Shown: one piece after another, positions 34,475 to 43,422 of the stretch | Layout of the letters: the number at the start of each line of letters is the position of its first letter | Position numbering within the stretch: position 1 is the stretch's first letter | DNA from: Streptomyces venezuelae | Lineage (GTDB): Bacteria; Actinomycetota; Actinomycetes; Streptomycetales; Streptomycetaceae | Length of the DNA stretch: 64,000 bases | Assembly: GCF_008642335.1 (NCBI RefSeq) | Contig: NZ_CP029191.1 | Span: 6,510,001 to 6,574,000 of the forward strand | Reading direction: 5' to 3' | Made by a program: the position numbers and the translations under genes | Notes under the pieces: model-generated | The model's input: the letters and a program-made list of their open reading frames with translations, nothing else | What the model was told of the DNA's origin: nothing | The model's database searches: none

Positions 34475-36582
34475 GCCGGCGCGCCGCTGTCCGTCGCCCC
34501 CCACGCGGACACTGGCTCGTGCTCCTGCTCGTCCTCCTGGTCGTCGCCGTCGCCCTCCTCTTCGAGGGCTGGACGACCCACCAGGTCGACGCCGCGCGCG
34601 CCAAACCGCCGTGCACCCGCCCGATCCCGCGCACCGCCGACGACGGCAAGCCCCTGCTGCGGTTCTCCCCGGACGGCGTCACCACCGCGGCCATGCCGCC
34701 CGGCACCGCCGCGATCACCTTCGACGGCGGACCCGACCCGGTGTGGACACCGCGCCTGCTCGACCTCCTGCGCAGGCACCACGCACGGGCCACCTTCTTC
34801 GTGTACGGGAAGGACGCCGCCGAACATCCCGGGCTGATGCGGCGGATCCTGTACGAGGGCCACGAGATCGGCTCGTACACGTACAGCGGCGGTGACCTCG
34901 GTGTCGCGTCGCCGCTGCGCGCCCGCCTCGAACTGTCCCTCACCCAGACCGCGCTCGCGGGCACGACCGGCGTCAACACGACGCTGCTGCGGCTGCCGCA
35001 CACCACGGCCGCCGACACGCTCTGCGGCCCCGAGTGGCCCGCCGCGAAGCGGGCGGCGGACCAGGGCTACCTGGTGGTCGCCTCCGACCACAAGGACCGC
35101 AAGCCGTGGCGGGGCGTGGTGACCCAGCACAGCCAGACCGACCTCGGCTACCACGAGGCCCAGGACCTGCTGCGGGACCACCGCGTGAAGCGGTTCACCA
35201 CCATCAGCGGCGGCCTCGGCAGGGCCTCGTTCAACGCCGAGGTCCCCGTCGCGCAGGAGGTCAAGGGCGAGGGTCTGGTGTGGACGCAGCAGCTCGGGCA
35301 CGCCTTCCTCACCGTGATGGTGTGGGCGCTCACCCTCACCGGCGTGCTCGGCGTCCTGCGGATGCTCCTGTTCGCGGTGTTCGCCCGGCTCCACGTGCGC
35401 AGGCTGCACCGGTACCGGCCCGGAGCGCCCCGGCTGCGCGAGGTGCGGGAGCCGGTGACGGTCCTGGTGCCCGCGTACAACGAGGAGGCGGGCATCGCCT
35501 CCACCGTGTACTCGCTGCTCGCCTCGACCTACCCGCACTTCCAGATCATCGTCGTCGACGACGGCTCCACCGACGCCACCGCCGACATCGCCGAGTCCAT
35601 CGCCGACGCCGACCCGCGGGTGACGGTGATCCGGCAGCCCAACGGCGGCAAGCCGAGCGCCCTCAACACCGGCCTGGCGTACGCACGGCACGACATCGTC
35701 GTGATGGTCGACGCGGACACCATCTTCGAACCCGAGGCCCTGGCCCGCCTCGTGCAGCCGCTCGCCCACCCGGCGGTCGGCGCGGTCAGCGGCAACACCA
35801 AGGTCGGCAACCGGCGCCGCCTCCTCGGCAAGTGGCAGCACCTGGAGTACGTACTCGGCTTCAACCTGGACCGGCGGATGTTCGAGGTCCTGGAGTGCAT
35901 GCCGACCGTGCCGGGGGCGATCGGCGCCTTCCGCAGGGACGCGCTGATGGGCGTCGGCGGTGTCAGTGACGAGACCCTCGCCGAGGACACCGACCTCACG
36001 ATGGCGCTCTGGCGGGCGGGGTGGCGCGTCGTGTACGAGGAGTCGGCGGTCGCCTGGACCGAGGTGCCGACCACGATCAGGCAGCTGTGGCGCCAGCGCT
36101 ACCGCTGGTGCTACGGCACCCTCCAGTCGATGTGGAAGCACCGCCGCGCGCTGACGGAGCTCGGCCCCGCGGGACGCTTCGGGCGCCGCGTGGCGCTCTA
36201 CGTCACGCTGTTCCAGATCGTGCTGCCGCTGTGCGCACCCGTCGTCGACCTGTTCGCCCTGTTCGGCGCGGTGTTCCGCGACCCCGTGGAGGCGGCCCTC
36301 GTCTGGTTCGGGTTCCTCTCCGTGCAGCTGGTCACCGCCGCGTACGCGCTGCGGCTCGACCGCGAACGGCTGCGGGTCCTGTGGGCGCTGCCGCTGCAGC
36401 AGCTCGTCTACCGGCAGCTGATGTACCTGGTGGTCATCCACTCCGTGACGACGGCGCTGCTCGGCACCCGTCTGAAGTGGCACAGCATGAAACGGGCGGG
36501 CACGGCCGACCCCTATCTGGTCGAGGCACCGCCCCCGCCGCCCGAGGAGGAGCGGCCGAGTCTGCAAGGGAGCCGGACATGA
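34471..36582 (+). CDS. Polysaccharide synthase: degenerate NodB-like domain fused to processive GT2
   Basis: The 703-residue membrane protein has one N-terminal helix, a polysaccharide-deacetylase-like domain (about 80-270), a helix, a family 2 glycosyltransferase domain (about 330-560), and C-terminal helices. The GT2 part has VDDGSTD, VMVDADT, the acid in DETLAEDTDL and the processive signature RQRYRW (about 541-546), as in cellulose, chitin and hyaluronan synthases. The NodB motif reads TFDGGPD instead of TFDDGPD and the H-x3-H motif reads GSYTYSGGD, so the metal ligands are lost. GTG 34471 overlaps the small gene; ATGA links it to the LCP gene. Confidence 0.9.
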   Translation: MSRRAAVRRPPRGHWLVLLLVLLVVAVALLFEGWTTHQVDAARAKPPCTRPIPRTADDGKPLLRFSPDGVTTAAMPPGTAAITFDGGPDPVWTPRLLDLLRRHHARATFFVYGKDAAEHPGLMRRILYEGHEIGSYTYSGGDLGVASPLRARLELSLTQTALAGTTGVNTTLLRLPHTTAADTLCGPEWPAAKRAADQGYLVVASDHKDRKPWRGVVTQHSQTDLGYHEAQDLLRDHRVKRFTTISGGLGRASFNAEVPVAQEVKGEGLVWTQQLGHAFLTVMVWALTLTGVLGVLRMLLFAVFARLHVRRLHRYRPGAPRLREVREPVTVLVPAYNEEAGIASTVYSLLASTYPHFQIIVVDDGSTDATADIAESIADADPRVTVIRQPNGGKPSALNTGLAYARHDIVVMVDADTIFEPEALARLVQPLAHPAVGAVSGNTKVGNRRRLLGKWQHLEYVLGFNLDRRMFEVLECMPTVPGAIGAFRRDALMGVGGVSDETLAEDTDLTMALWRAGWRVVYEESAVAWTEVPTTIRQLWRQRYRWCYGTLQSMWKHRRALTELGPAGRFGRRVALYVTLFQIVLPLCAPVVDLFALFGAVFRDPVEAALVWFGFLSVQLVTAAYALRLDRERLRVLWALPLQQLVYRQLMYLVVIHSVTTALLGTRLKWHSMKRAGTADPYLVEAPPPPPEEERPSLQGSRT

Positions 36583-37646
36583 CACAGACGGACCCCACGG
36601 TCACGCGGGAGCGGTTCGCCGAGCGCCCCAGTTCCCGCTACGGGCCACGGCGCGCCCACGCCCGCAGACCGAGGAGGCGCAGGCGCCTGCGGCGGACGGT
36701 GCTCGTCCTGCTGGCCGCCGCGGTCGTCGCGGCGGGCGGCACGTACGGCTGGGCCGAGACCCGCCTCCAGCGCGACGTCGACCTCGGCGCGTACGGCGAC
36801 CGACCGCCGCCCGGCGAGGGCACCAACTACCTCATCGTGGGCTCGGACAGCCGCGACGGGCTCTCCGAGGACGACGTGAAGGACCTGCACGCGGGCGGGG
36901 GCGGCGGACGGCGCACCGACTCGATGATGCTGCTGCACACCGGGGCCAACGGCGCGACGATGGTCAGCCTGCCGCGCGACTCCTGGGTCACCCTGCCCGG
37001 CCGCCTCGACACGACGACGGGCAAGACGAAGCGCTCGGAAGGGGACAAGCTGAACGCCGCCTTCTCCTACGGCGGCCCCGAGCTCCTCGCGCACACCGTC
37101 GAGCGGAACACCGGCCTGCGCGTCGATCACTACGCGGAGATCGGCTTCGCCGGGTTCGTGAACATCGTCGATGCCATCGGCGGCGTACGGATGTGCCTGG
37201 ACCGCGACATCAAGGACGAGAAGTCGGGCGCCGACCTGCGCAAGGGCTGCCACACCCTGAACGGCAAGCAGGCGCTCGCCTACGTCCGCCAGCGCCACCA
37301 GGAGCGGGAGGGCGACCTGGGCAGGTCGAAGAACCAGCAGAAGCTCCTGTCGACCCTCGCCCACCAGGCGGCACGCCCCGACACGCTCTTCGACCCCACG
37401 CGGATCGGCCCGGCCGCGCAGGCCGGACTCGACACGCTCATCGTCGACGAGGACATGAGCCTGCGCGATCTGAGCCGGATGTTCCGCGCCGTGCAGAGCG
37501 TCTCGGGCGGACACGGCAGGCGGCTCAACGTGCCCGTCTCCGGCATCGGCATCCCCACGTCCAAGGGCAACGTCCTGAAGTGGGACCCGAAGAAGGCCCC
37601 CCGGCTCTTCGCCGACCTGCGCCACGACAGGCCGCCGACCGTGTGA
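36579..37646 (+). CDS. LytR-CpsA-Psr (LCP) family cell-wall ligase
   Basis: The 355-residue protein has a basic cytoplasmic tail, one helix (VLVLLAAAVVAAGGTYGW) and an extracytoplasmic LCP domain (NYLIVGSDSRDGL, RRTDSMMLLH, SLPRDSWV, INxVDAIGGV-like NIVDAIGGVRM, ALAYVRQRHQEREGDLGR). LCP enzymes join lipid-linked glycans to peptidoglycan. It starts in the stop of the synthase gene, so the polymer made by that protein is the probable substrate. Confidence 0.92.
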   Translation: MTQTDPTVTRERFAERPSSRYGPRRAHARRPRRRRRLRRTVLVLLAAAVVAAGGTYGWAETRLQRDVDLGAYGDRPPPGEGTNYLIVGSDSRDGLSEDDVKDLHAGGGGGRRTDSMMLLHTGANGATMVSLPRDSWVTLPGRLDTTTGKTKRSEGDKLNAAFSYGGPELLAHTVERNTGLRVDHYAEIGFAGFVNIVDAIGGVRMCLDRDIKDEKSGADLRKGCHTLNGKQALAYVRQRHQEREGDLGRSKNQQKLLSTLAHQAARPDTLFDPTRIGPAAQAGLDTLIVDEDMSLRDLSRMFRAVQSVSGGHGRRLNVPVSGIGIPTSKGNVLKWDPKKAPRLFADLRHDRPPTV

Positions 37647-37647
37647 C

Positions 37648-39012
37648 TCACACGAGCTCGGGCGCGGGGTCCGCCTGCCGGGGCAGCCGCACCGGCTCGG
37701 GCCGCGCGTCCCACATGCGCGTGGTCCGCACGTACACGTAGATCACCGAGAGCATCGCGAGGACGACGAGGGGGCCGGCCACCCACGGGTGTTCGGCCAT
37801 CTCCACCGGCAGGAAGCGGTACGAGGCGAGGAGCGCGGCGAACACGGCGGTGCCGTAGGCGACGAGGCGGACCCCGGACCGGTCCCAGCCGCGGTCGAAC
37901 GTGCGCAGACCCGCCTCGACCGTGAGCGAGAACACCACGCCCGCGAGGAGGTCCACGCCGTAGTGGTAGCCGAAGCCCAGCGTCGCGGTGAGCGTCGCGA
38001 CGAGCCAGAAGGTGCCCGCGTACCGGAGCCAGCGCGGCCCCTTGCGGGAGTGGATGAAGATCGCCGTGGCCCATGCCGTGTGCAGGCTGGGCATGCAGTT
38101 GCGCGGGGTGATCCCGTCGTACGGCACCGGGTGCGGGGCGGTGATCTGCGGCGGGGTGTGCGGCCACAGGTCGGCCACCGCCCACTGGAGGCCGCCCGTG
38201 CCCGAGGTGCCGGGGCCGTACGCGAAGATCGGGCCGACCACCGGGAAGATCATGTAGAAGGCGGGTCCGATGAGGCCGATCAGCAGGAACGTGCGCACCA
38301 GGTGGTGGCGCGGGAAGCGGCCCTCGATGGACACGTTGCGCAGCTGGTACAGGGCGACGACGACCGCGGCGACCGCGAGCTGCGCGTAGACGAGGTCCGT
38401 CACGTTCCTGACGACGGGACCGCCGGCGTCCAGGAGCCGGCCCGCGAGCCACGACGGGTTGCCCAGGGCGTGGTCGGCGACGGCCACGTACGGATCGAGG
38501 ACGGTCGGGTGGGTCTTGGCCGTGATGAGCAGCCAGGTGTCACCGGTCTTGCGGCCGGCCACGAGGAGCAGCCCCAGGGCGACGCCCTTCAGGAGCAGGA
38601 CGCGCTGCTCGCCGGTGCGGCGGGTGATCGCGAAGACCGCGCAGCCCAGCATGGCCCAGAGCGCGCCGTTGCCGAAGAACTGCCCTTCCGGCACGTCGGC
38701 GTCGACCGCCCACCGCACCAGCACGAAGACGGCGTCGATGCCGATCGCGGCACCGGCGGCGATGAACCTCTGCCGCCAGGTGAGCACCACCATCATCAGC
38801 GCGAGGCCGCCGTAGAGCGGCCCCGGTTTGGGCGGGAACAGCACTTCGCGCGCCTGGTTGGTTAGGGGGCCCGGCTCGCCGCCGTAGTGACGGGCGGCGA
38901 CCTCCAGGGCGATGAGCAGCCCGAGGGCCACCACACCCGCCCCGGCCCACAGGAGCACCCGTGGCCGACGCCACGCGGCGCGCTCCATGCTGCGGTCTAT
39001 TCGCGAATACAC
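37648..39012 (-). CDS. PAP2-superfamily membrane phosphatase/transferase
   Basis: The 454-residue integral membrane protein has about 10 helices and the PAP2 motifs PRNCMPSLHTAWA and YHYGVDLLAG, with catalytic His residues in SLHT and YHYGVD, as in inositol-phosphorylceramide-synthase-like bacterial enzymes. The start is GTG 39012; a TATAGT box at 39024-39019 would give a leaderless mRNA. An inner ATG at 38988 is possible. It converges with the LCP gene with one base between stops. It could recycle the lipid carrier phosphate or act on an envelope lipid. Confidence 0.88.
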   Translation of the reverse strand: MYSRIDRSMERAAWRRPRVLLWAGAGVVALGLLIALEVAARHYGGEPGPLTNQAREVLFPPKPGPLYGGLALMMVVLTWRQRFIAAGAAIGIDAVFVLVRWAVDADVPEGQFFGNGALWAMLGCAVFAITRRTGEQRVLLLKGVALGLLLVAGRKTGDTWLLITAKTHPTVLDPYVAVADHALGNPSWLAGRLLDAGGPVVRNVTDLVYAQLAVAAVVVALYQLRNVSIEGRFPRHHLVRTFLLIGLIGPAFYMIFPVVGPIFAYGPGTSGTGGLQWAVADLWPHTPPQITAPHPVPYDGITPRNCMPSLHTAWATAIFIHSRKGPRWLRYAGTFWLVATLTATLGFGYHYGVDLLAGVVFSLTVEAGLRTFDRGWDRSGVRLVAYGTAVFAALLASYRFLPVEMAEHPWVAGPLVVLAMLSVIYVYVRTTRMWDARPEPVRLPRQADPAPELV

Positions 39013-39058
39013 CCGGAAACTATAGGTTTCTTTCGGTCGTCCCGGTGCGGCGGGGGAG

Positions 39059-39412
39059 TCAGCTCCCCGGCTGCCCGGTGTAGTGCGCGTCGATCCGGGC
39101 CCGATAGCTCGGGTCGGTGACCCGCAGGTCCCTGTCGAATCGCGGGGCGTCCCTGACGTGGTCCTTCGTGTGGGGCACGTGGACGGTACGGGTCGCCTCG
39201 TCGACGTGCGAGACGACCCAGAGGGGCAGCAGGACCTTCTTGCTCAGGAGCGTCCCGCCGGTGTCGACGACGATGTGGTCGGGCGCCACTTCCTCCGAGA
39301 CCGGGTCGACCTTGCCGATCGGTCCGTCGCTGCCCTCCACCGCGCAGTCCAGGAGGCGGGCGACGGAGACGGGGCTGTTCGGGCTCCCCGGGGCCGGGAC
39401 TCTGTCGGTCAT
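39059..39412 (-). CDS. PRC-barrel domain protein
   Basis: The 117-residue protein is a single PRC-barrel-like domain (LLDCAVEGSDGPIGKVDPVS ... VVDTGGTLLSKKVLLPLWVV) with a short charged tail. Such small proteins are common in Streptomyces, sometimes stress-induced. ATG 39412 follows GAGAGGA. Nothing in the neighbourhood fixes a role. Confidence 0.8.
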   Translation of the reverse strand: MTDRVPAPGSPNSPVSVARLLDCAVEGSDGPIGKVDPVSEEVAPDHIVVDTGGTLLSKKVLLPLWVVSHVDEATRTVHVPHTKDHVRDAPRFDRDLRVTDPSYRARIDAHYTGQPGS

Positions 39413-39632
39413 CGCGCGGTTCCTCTCCGCCGCAAGCGGCATCGGCATCAGTGCTCTGTGTAACGCGTGGTAGCCGCATGCTCGCGTCGGCGCGAATGAA
39501 ACGTGGTCCGGCGCCCTCACCCCTGCCGGGTGGGGCCGGCCGGGGAGCGTTGCGGGACCTTCACATCTCGGGACCGGTGAAGATGCCCCGGAGGGGCAAC
39601 CGGGAGGGGACGCCGCGGGGAGGTTGCCGCAG

Positions 39633-39866
39633 ATGTTGATAGTTGCTCTCTTGTTGTTGCCGGTCATGGGACTGCTCCTGATCGGTATGGACCGGATCGA
39701 GAGCCGTCTCGAAGCAGAGGCTTCACCGCCCTCCGGCCGCCACCGGCGCCACCTGCGCCTGATCCCGGGACACGCCGGACGCACCCGGCAGTCCGGCCCC
39801 TCCGGCCAGCACCGCGGGGGACGCAGGGAAGCGGTGACGGCACGCCGCGAGGACAAGGCGGCCTGA
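39633..39866 (+). CDS. Small membrane protein (77 aa)
   Basis: The short protein begins with one helix, MLIVALLLLPVMGLLLIGMD, and continues with a basic Arg/His-rich tail. The ATG at 39633 is preferred over TTG 39624 since GGGGAGG lies 9 nt upstream of it. Small proteins of this shape are frequent in Streptomyces. No function is known. Confidence 0.65.
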   Translation: MLIVALLLLPVMGLLLIGMDRIESRLEAEASPPSGRHRRHLRLIPGHAGRTRQSGPSGQHRGGRREAVTARREDKAA

Positions 39867-39880
39867 GCCCGGCACAGGCC

Positions 39881-40351
39881 CTAGGCGGGCGGGTACCTGA
39901 CGTCCTCCCGGTACTCCTGTGCCTGCTGCTTGACCGAGGGTGGCAGCTCGCCGGCCGCCAGGTCGGCGAGCGTCACCCGTTCCAGTACCTGGCGCAGGCT
40001 CACCCGGACCGCACGCCACACGTCCGGCAGCGCCGCCGCCGGGCCCGGGTAGTCGAGCTCGCTGAGCTTGAGGTCGCGGAAGTTCGCCAGCGAACCGTCG
40101 ATGGCCCGGATGATGTCGGCGAGGGAGATCTCCTCGGGCGGCCTTGCGAGCCGGTATCCGCCGTCGGGGCCGCGACTGCTGTGCACGAGACGGTGCTGGC
40201 GCAGCTCGCGCAGGATCGCCAGCAGGAAACGCACCGGTATGCCCTGCGACTCGGACAGCTGCTCGGCCTTCTGCGGCGACTGCGGACTGCCGGCCAGTTC
40301 GGCCATCGCCCGTATCGCATAGTCCGTCCGGGCAGTGATCCGCATACGCAT
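39881..40351 (-). CDS. Rrf2-family transcriptional regulator without Fe-S cysteines
   Basis: The 156-residue protein has the Rrf2 winged-helix pattern (DYAIRAMAELA ... SESQGIPVRFLLAILRELRQ ... HSSRGPDGGYRLARPPEEIS). It has no cysteine, so it cannot hold the IscR/NsrR cluster and resembles the CymR branch, which controls cysteine and sulfur genes. ATG 40351 is the first of two close starts. It is divergent from the sulfate-activation operon with a palindrome in between, so regulation of that operon is a fair inference. Confidence 0.85.
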   Translation of the reverse strand: MRMRITARTDYAIRAMAELAGSPQSPQKAEQLSESQGIPVRFLLAILRELRQHRLVHSSRGPDGGYRLARPPEEISLADIIRAIDGSLANFRDLKLSELDYPGPAAALPDVWRAVRVSLRQVLERVTLADLAAGELPPSVKQQAQEYREDVRYPPA

Positions 40352-40462
40352 CAGCCTCCGTGGGTCGGTCGGGGCCACGCCAGGTCGCTTTCGGTCAACC
40401 TGCCGCTGCTTCCCGTCATTTGACGAACCGTCGGGAGCGCCGCGCCCACCCCCTGGCATATA

Positions 40463-40477
40463 ACCTATCGAATTGGT
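40463..40477. promoter_or_regulatory. Rrf2 operator candidate before the sulfate-activation operon
   Basis: ACCTATCGAATTGGT is an imperfect palindrome (ACC.AT...AT.GGT) in the AT-richest part of the 150-bp divergent promoter between the Rrf2 gene and the FAD/APS-kinase gene. Rrf2 sites of the CymR type have a comparable ACC/GGT arrangement. Confidence 0.55.
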
Positions 40478-40501
40478 GGACAATCCCTCGCGGAGGTGCA
40501 G

Positions 40502-42484
40502 ATGCTCTCCAGCACACGCGCACAAGCCCCGCACAGACTCGTGGTGGTCGGCGCCGGCGCCGCCGGAACCATGGTCGTCATCCACGCCGCCGAAGAGGCG
40601 GTCCGGCGCCGCAGGCCGGTGCGGATCACCCTGGTCGACCCGGGCCCGCGGACCGGCGCGGGCGTGGCCTTCGCCACGGACGACCCGCGGCACCTCCTCA
40701 ACGTGCCCGCCGGGAACATGAGTTGCCTCCCGGACCGGCCCGGCCACTTCGTCGACTGGCTCGTCCGGAACCGCGACGCCTCCGCGACCGCCCGCTCCTT
40801 CGTCCCCCGGCGCCACTACGGCGACTACCTCGCCGCCACCTCGGCCGCCGCCGTCGACCGGGCGGGCGGCCTGGTCACCTACCGGCGGCTGCACACCCGC
40901 GCGACGGCCTGCGCCTGGCACGGCGACCGCGCCCGGCTGACCCTCGCCGACGGCGACCGGCTCACCGCCGACAGCGTGGTTCTCGCCACCGGCCCCCTGA
41001 CCGCCCGCTCCCCGTGGGCGTCGCCCGAACTCCGCGCGTCCAAAAGGTTCGTGAGCGACCCGTGGGCCCCCGACGCGCTTGCGGGACCGCTCGCCGACGA
41101 CGCGGACGTCCTGCTCGTCGGCAGCGGCCTCACCGCCGTGGACGTCGCGATGACCCTCGCCCGCCCCGGCCGCACCATCCACCTGCTCTCCCGCCACGGC
41201 CTGCTGCCCCGGGCCCACGCCGTCGCACCGCTGCCACCCGTGCCACCCGCCGAACCCCTGGAGGGCCTGCCGCTGCGGCCGCTGCGTGCGGCGGTCCTGC
41301 GCCACATCCGGCAGGTGACGCGCGTACACGGCGACTGGCGTCCGGCCGTCGACGGCCTGCGGCCGCTGACCGCCCGCCTGTGGGGCGCGCTGGGGGAAGA
41401 GCAGCGGGCGCAGTTCCTGCGCACCGACCGGCCCCGGTGGAACGTGCTCCGGCACCGGATGGCCCCCGAGACGGCGGAGGCGGTGACCCGGCTCAGGACC
41501 GCCCGGCGGCTGCGCGTGCACGTGGGTGACGCCGCCGAGACCCGGATCGACCCGGACGCGCTGACCGTCACACCGGAGGGCTCGGCGCCCGTGCGGGTCG
41601 GCTGGGTGGTCGACTGTTCCGGGCCGGGCCTTCGCCCGGCCGAATCCGACGACCCCCTGCTGACCTGCCTGCTGTCGTCCGGGCTCGCCCTGCCGGGGCC
41701 GCTGGGCATGGGCTTCGCGGCCACCCCCGGCGGACAGCTGCGGTCCCGCGACGGATACCGCTCGTTGTGGACGCTCGGCGCGCACCGGCGCGGCGAACTG
41801 TGGGAGACCACCGCCGTCCCGGAGATCCGGCAGCAGGCCGCGGACATCGCACGGTCGATCCTCTGCGCCGCGCGGACCGAAAGCGCCCCGGCGGTCGGCG
41901 CCGAGACACCGGTCGTCGTCGCCTCCCCGCCGTCGTCGCGGGTGCGCCACCGCACCGGCTGCACCGTCTGGCTCACCGGACTGCCCAGCGCGGGAAAGAG
42001 CAGCGTCGCCCGGGAACTGGCCACCCGCCTGCGCGCCGAGGGCCACCGGGTCGAGGTCCTCGACGGGGACGAGACGCGCTCCCACCTCTCGGCGGGGCTC
42101 GGCTTCTCCCGCGAGGACCGCGACACGCACGTACGACGGATCGGCATGGTCGCCGAGGTGCTCGCCCGCAACGGCGTCATCGTGCTGGTGCCGGTCATCG
42201 CGCCCTACCGGGCCAACCGCGAGAGCGTCCGGCTCCGCCACGACCTCGCGCGCATCCCATACCTGGAGATCCACGTCGCGGCGCCCGTGGAGGTCTGCTC
42301 GGTACGGGACGTGAAGGGCCTGTACGCCAGACAGGCCGCCGGAGCCCTGCAGGGACTGACCGGCGTGGACGACCCCTACGAGGCGCCCGAGCGTCCCGAC
42401 CTGCGCCTGCACACGCACCGCGAGCCGGTCTCGGTATCGGCGGACGGCGTCCACCTCATGCTCACCGAACGGGGGCTCATATGA
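40502..42484 (+). CDS. FAD/NAD(P)-binding oxidoreductase fused to adenylylsulfate kinase (CysC)
   Basis: The 660-residue protein joins two enzymes. Residues 1-470 are an FAD/NAD(P)-binding protein of the YdhS/HI0933-like kind, with VVVGAGAAGTMVV at the start, a GAGVAFATDDPRHLLNVPAG segment and a second dinucleotide motif VLLVGSGLTAVDVAM. Residues about 483-660 are a full APS kinase, with Walker A GLPSAGKSS, LDGDETRSHLS, GFSREDRDTH and APYRANRESVR. The kinase phosphorylates APS to PAPS. ATG 40502 has GGAGG 5 nt upstream. It overlaps cysD in ATGA. What the flavin part reduces or oxidises is unknown. Confidence 0.88.
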   Translation: MLSSTRAQAPHRLVVVGAGAAGTMVVIHAAEEAVRRRRPVRITLVDPGPRTGAGVAFATDDPRHLLNVPAGNMSCLPDRPGHFVDWLVRNRDASATARSFVPRRHYGDYLAATSAAAVDRAGGLVTYRRLHTRATACAWHGDRARLTLADGDRLTADSVVLATGPLTARSPWASPELRASKRFVSDPWAPDALAGPLADDADVLLVGSGLTAVDVAMTLARPGRTIHLLSRHGLLPRAHAVAPLPPVPPAEPLEGLPLRPLRAAVLRHIRQVTRVHGDWRPAVDGLRPLTARLWGALGEEQRAQFLRTDRPRWNVLRHRMAPETAEAVTRLRTARRLRVHVGDAAETRIDPDALTVTPEGSAPVRVGWVVDCSGPGLRPAESDDPLLTCLLSSGLALPGPLGMGFAATPGGQLRSRDGYRSLWTLGAHRRGELWETTAVPEIRQQAADIARSILCAARTESAPAVGAETPVVVASPPSSRVRHRTGCTVWLTGLPSAGKSSVARELATRLRAEGHRVEVLDGDETRSHLSAGLGFSREDRDTHVRRIGMVAEVLARNGVIVLVPVIAPYRANRESVRLRHDLARIPYLEIHVAAPVEVCSVRDVKGLYARQAAGALQGLTGVDDPYEAPERPDLRLHTHREPVSVSADGVHLMLTERGLI

Positions 42485-43422
42485 CCACGGTCGCGTCGAC
42501 GACTGCCGGGCTGCCGACCGGCGGCACACCCCACCTCTCGCACCTGGACGTGCTGGAGTCGGAGGCCGTGCACATCCTGCGCGAGGTGGCGGGCGAGTTC
42601 GAGAACCCGGTGATCCTCTTCTCCGGCGGCAAGGACTCCATCGTCATGCTGCATCTGGCGCTGAAGGCGTTCACGCCGGCGCCGGTGCCGTTCGCGCTGC
42701 TGCACGTCGACACCGGGCACAACTTCCCCGAGGTCCTTGAGTACCGCGACCGGGCGGTGGCCCGGCATGGGCTGCGGCTGCACGTCGCCTCCGTGCAGGA
42801 GTACATCGACCGCGGCGTCCTGAAGGAGCGTCCTGACGGGACCCGCAACCCGCTCCAGACGCTGCCGTTGACGGAGAAGATCCAGAGCGAGCGGTTCGAC
42901 GCGGTGTTCGGGGGCGGGCGGCGGGACGAGGAGAAGGCGCGCGCGAAGGAGCGCGTGTTCTCGCTGCGGGACGAGTTCTCGCAGTGGGACCCGCGCCGCC
43001 AGCGGCCGGAGCTGTGGAACCTGTACAACGGGCGGCACGCGCCCGGCGAGCACGTCCGCGTGTTTCCGCTCTCCAACTGGACCGAGCTGGACGTGTGGCA
43101 GTACATCGCCCGCGAGGAGATCGAGCTGCCCGGGATCTACTTCGCCCATGAGCGTGAGGTGTTCCAGCGCTCGGGGATGTGGCTGACGGCGGGCGAGTGG
43201 GGTGGGCCCAAGGAGGGGGAGACGGTCGAGAGGCGCCGGGTGCGCTACCGGACCGTCGGTGACATGTCCTGCACCGGCGCGGTGGACTCCGACGCCACCA
43301 CGCTGGACGCCGTCATCACCGAGATCGCCGCGTCCCGCCTCACCGAGCGCGGCGCGACCCGCGCCGACGACAAGATGTCCGAGGCCGCGATGGAGGACCG
43401 GAAGCGCGAGGGGTACTTCTGA
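42481..43422 (+). CDS. cysD: Sulfate adenylyltransferase subunit 2
   Basis: The 313-residue protein is CysD, the ATP-sulfurylase catalytic subunit that makes APS from sulfate and ATP. It has the PP-loop ILFSGGKDSIVML, HVDTGHNFPE, GGRRDEEKARAKER, FPLSNWTELDVWQYI and a C-terminal RYRTVGDMSCTGAV. Length is near the usual 300. It overlaps both neighbours (ATGA before, TGATG after) and works with CysN. Confidence 0.97.
   Translation: MTTVASTTAGLPTGGTPHLSHLDVLESEAVHILREVAGEFENPVILFSGGKDSIVMLHLALKAFTPAPVPFALLHVDTGHNFPEVLEYRDRAVARHGLRLHVASVQEYIDRGVLKERPDGTRNPLQTLPLTEKIQSERFDAVFGGGRRDEEKARAKERVFSLRDEFSQWDPRRQRPELWNLYNGRHAPGEHVRVFPLSNWTELDVWQYIAREEIELPGIYFAHEREVFQRSGMWLTAGEWGGPKEGETVERRRVRYRTVGDMSCTGAVDSDATTLDAVITEIAASRLTERGATRADDKMSEAAMEDRKREGYF

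Noticed and set aside
34112-37646. Hyaluronan or cellulose synthase as a specific name for the GT2 protein
   Set aside because: The processive motif is shared by several polymer synthases and nothing in the operon fixes the sugar.
39413-39632. Possible sigma-B-type promoter between the PRC-barrel and small membrane protein genes
   Set aside because: No -35/-10 pair matching a known consensus could be placed with confidence.
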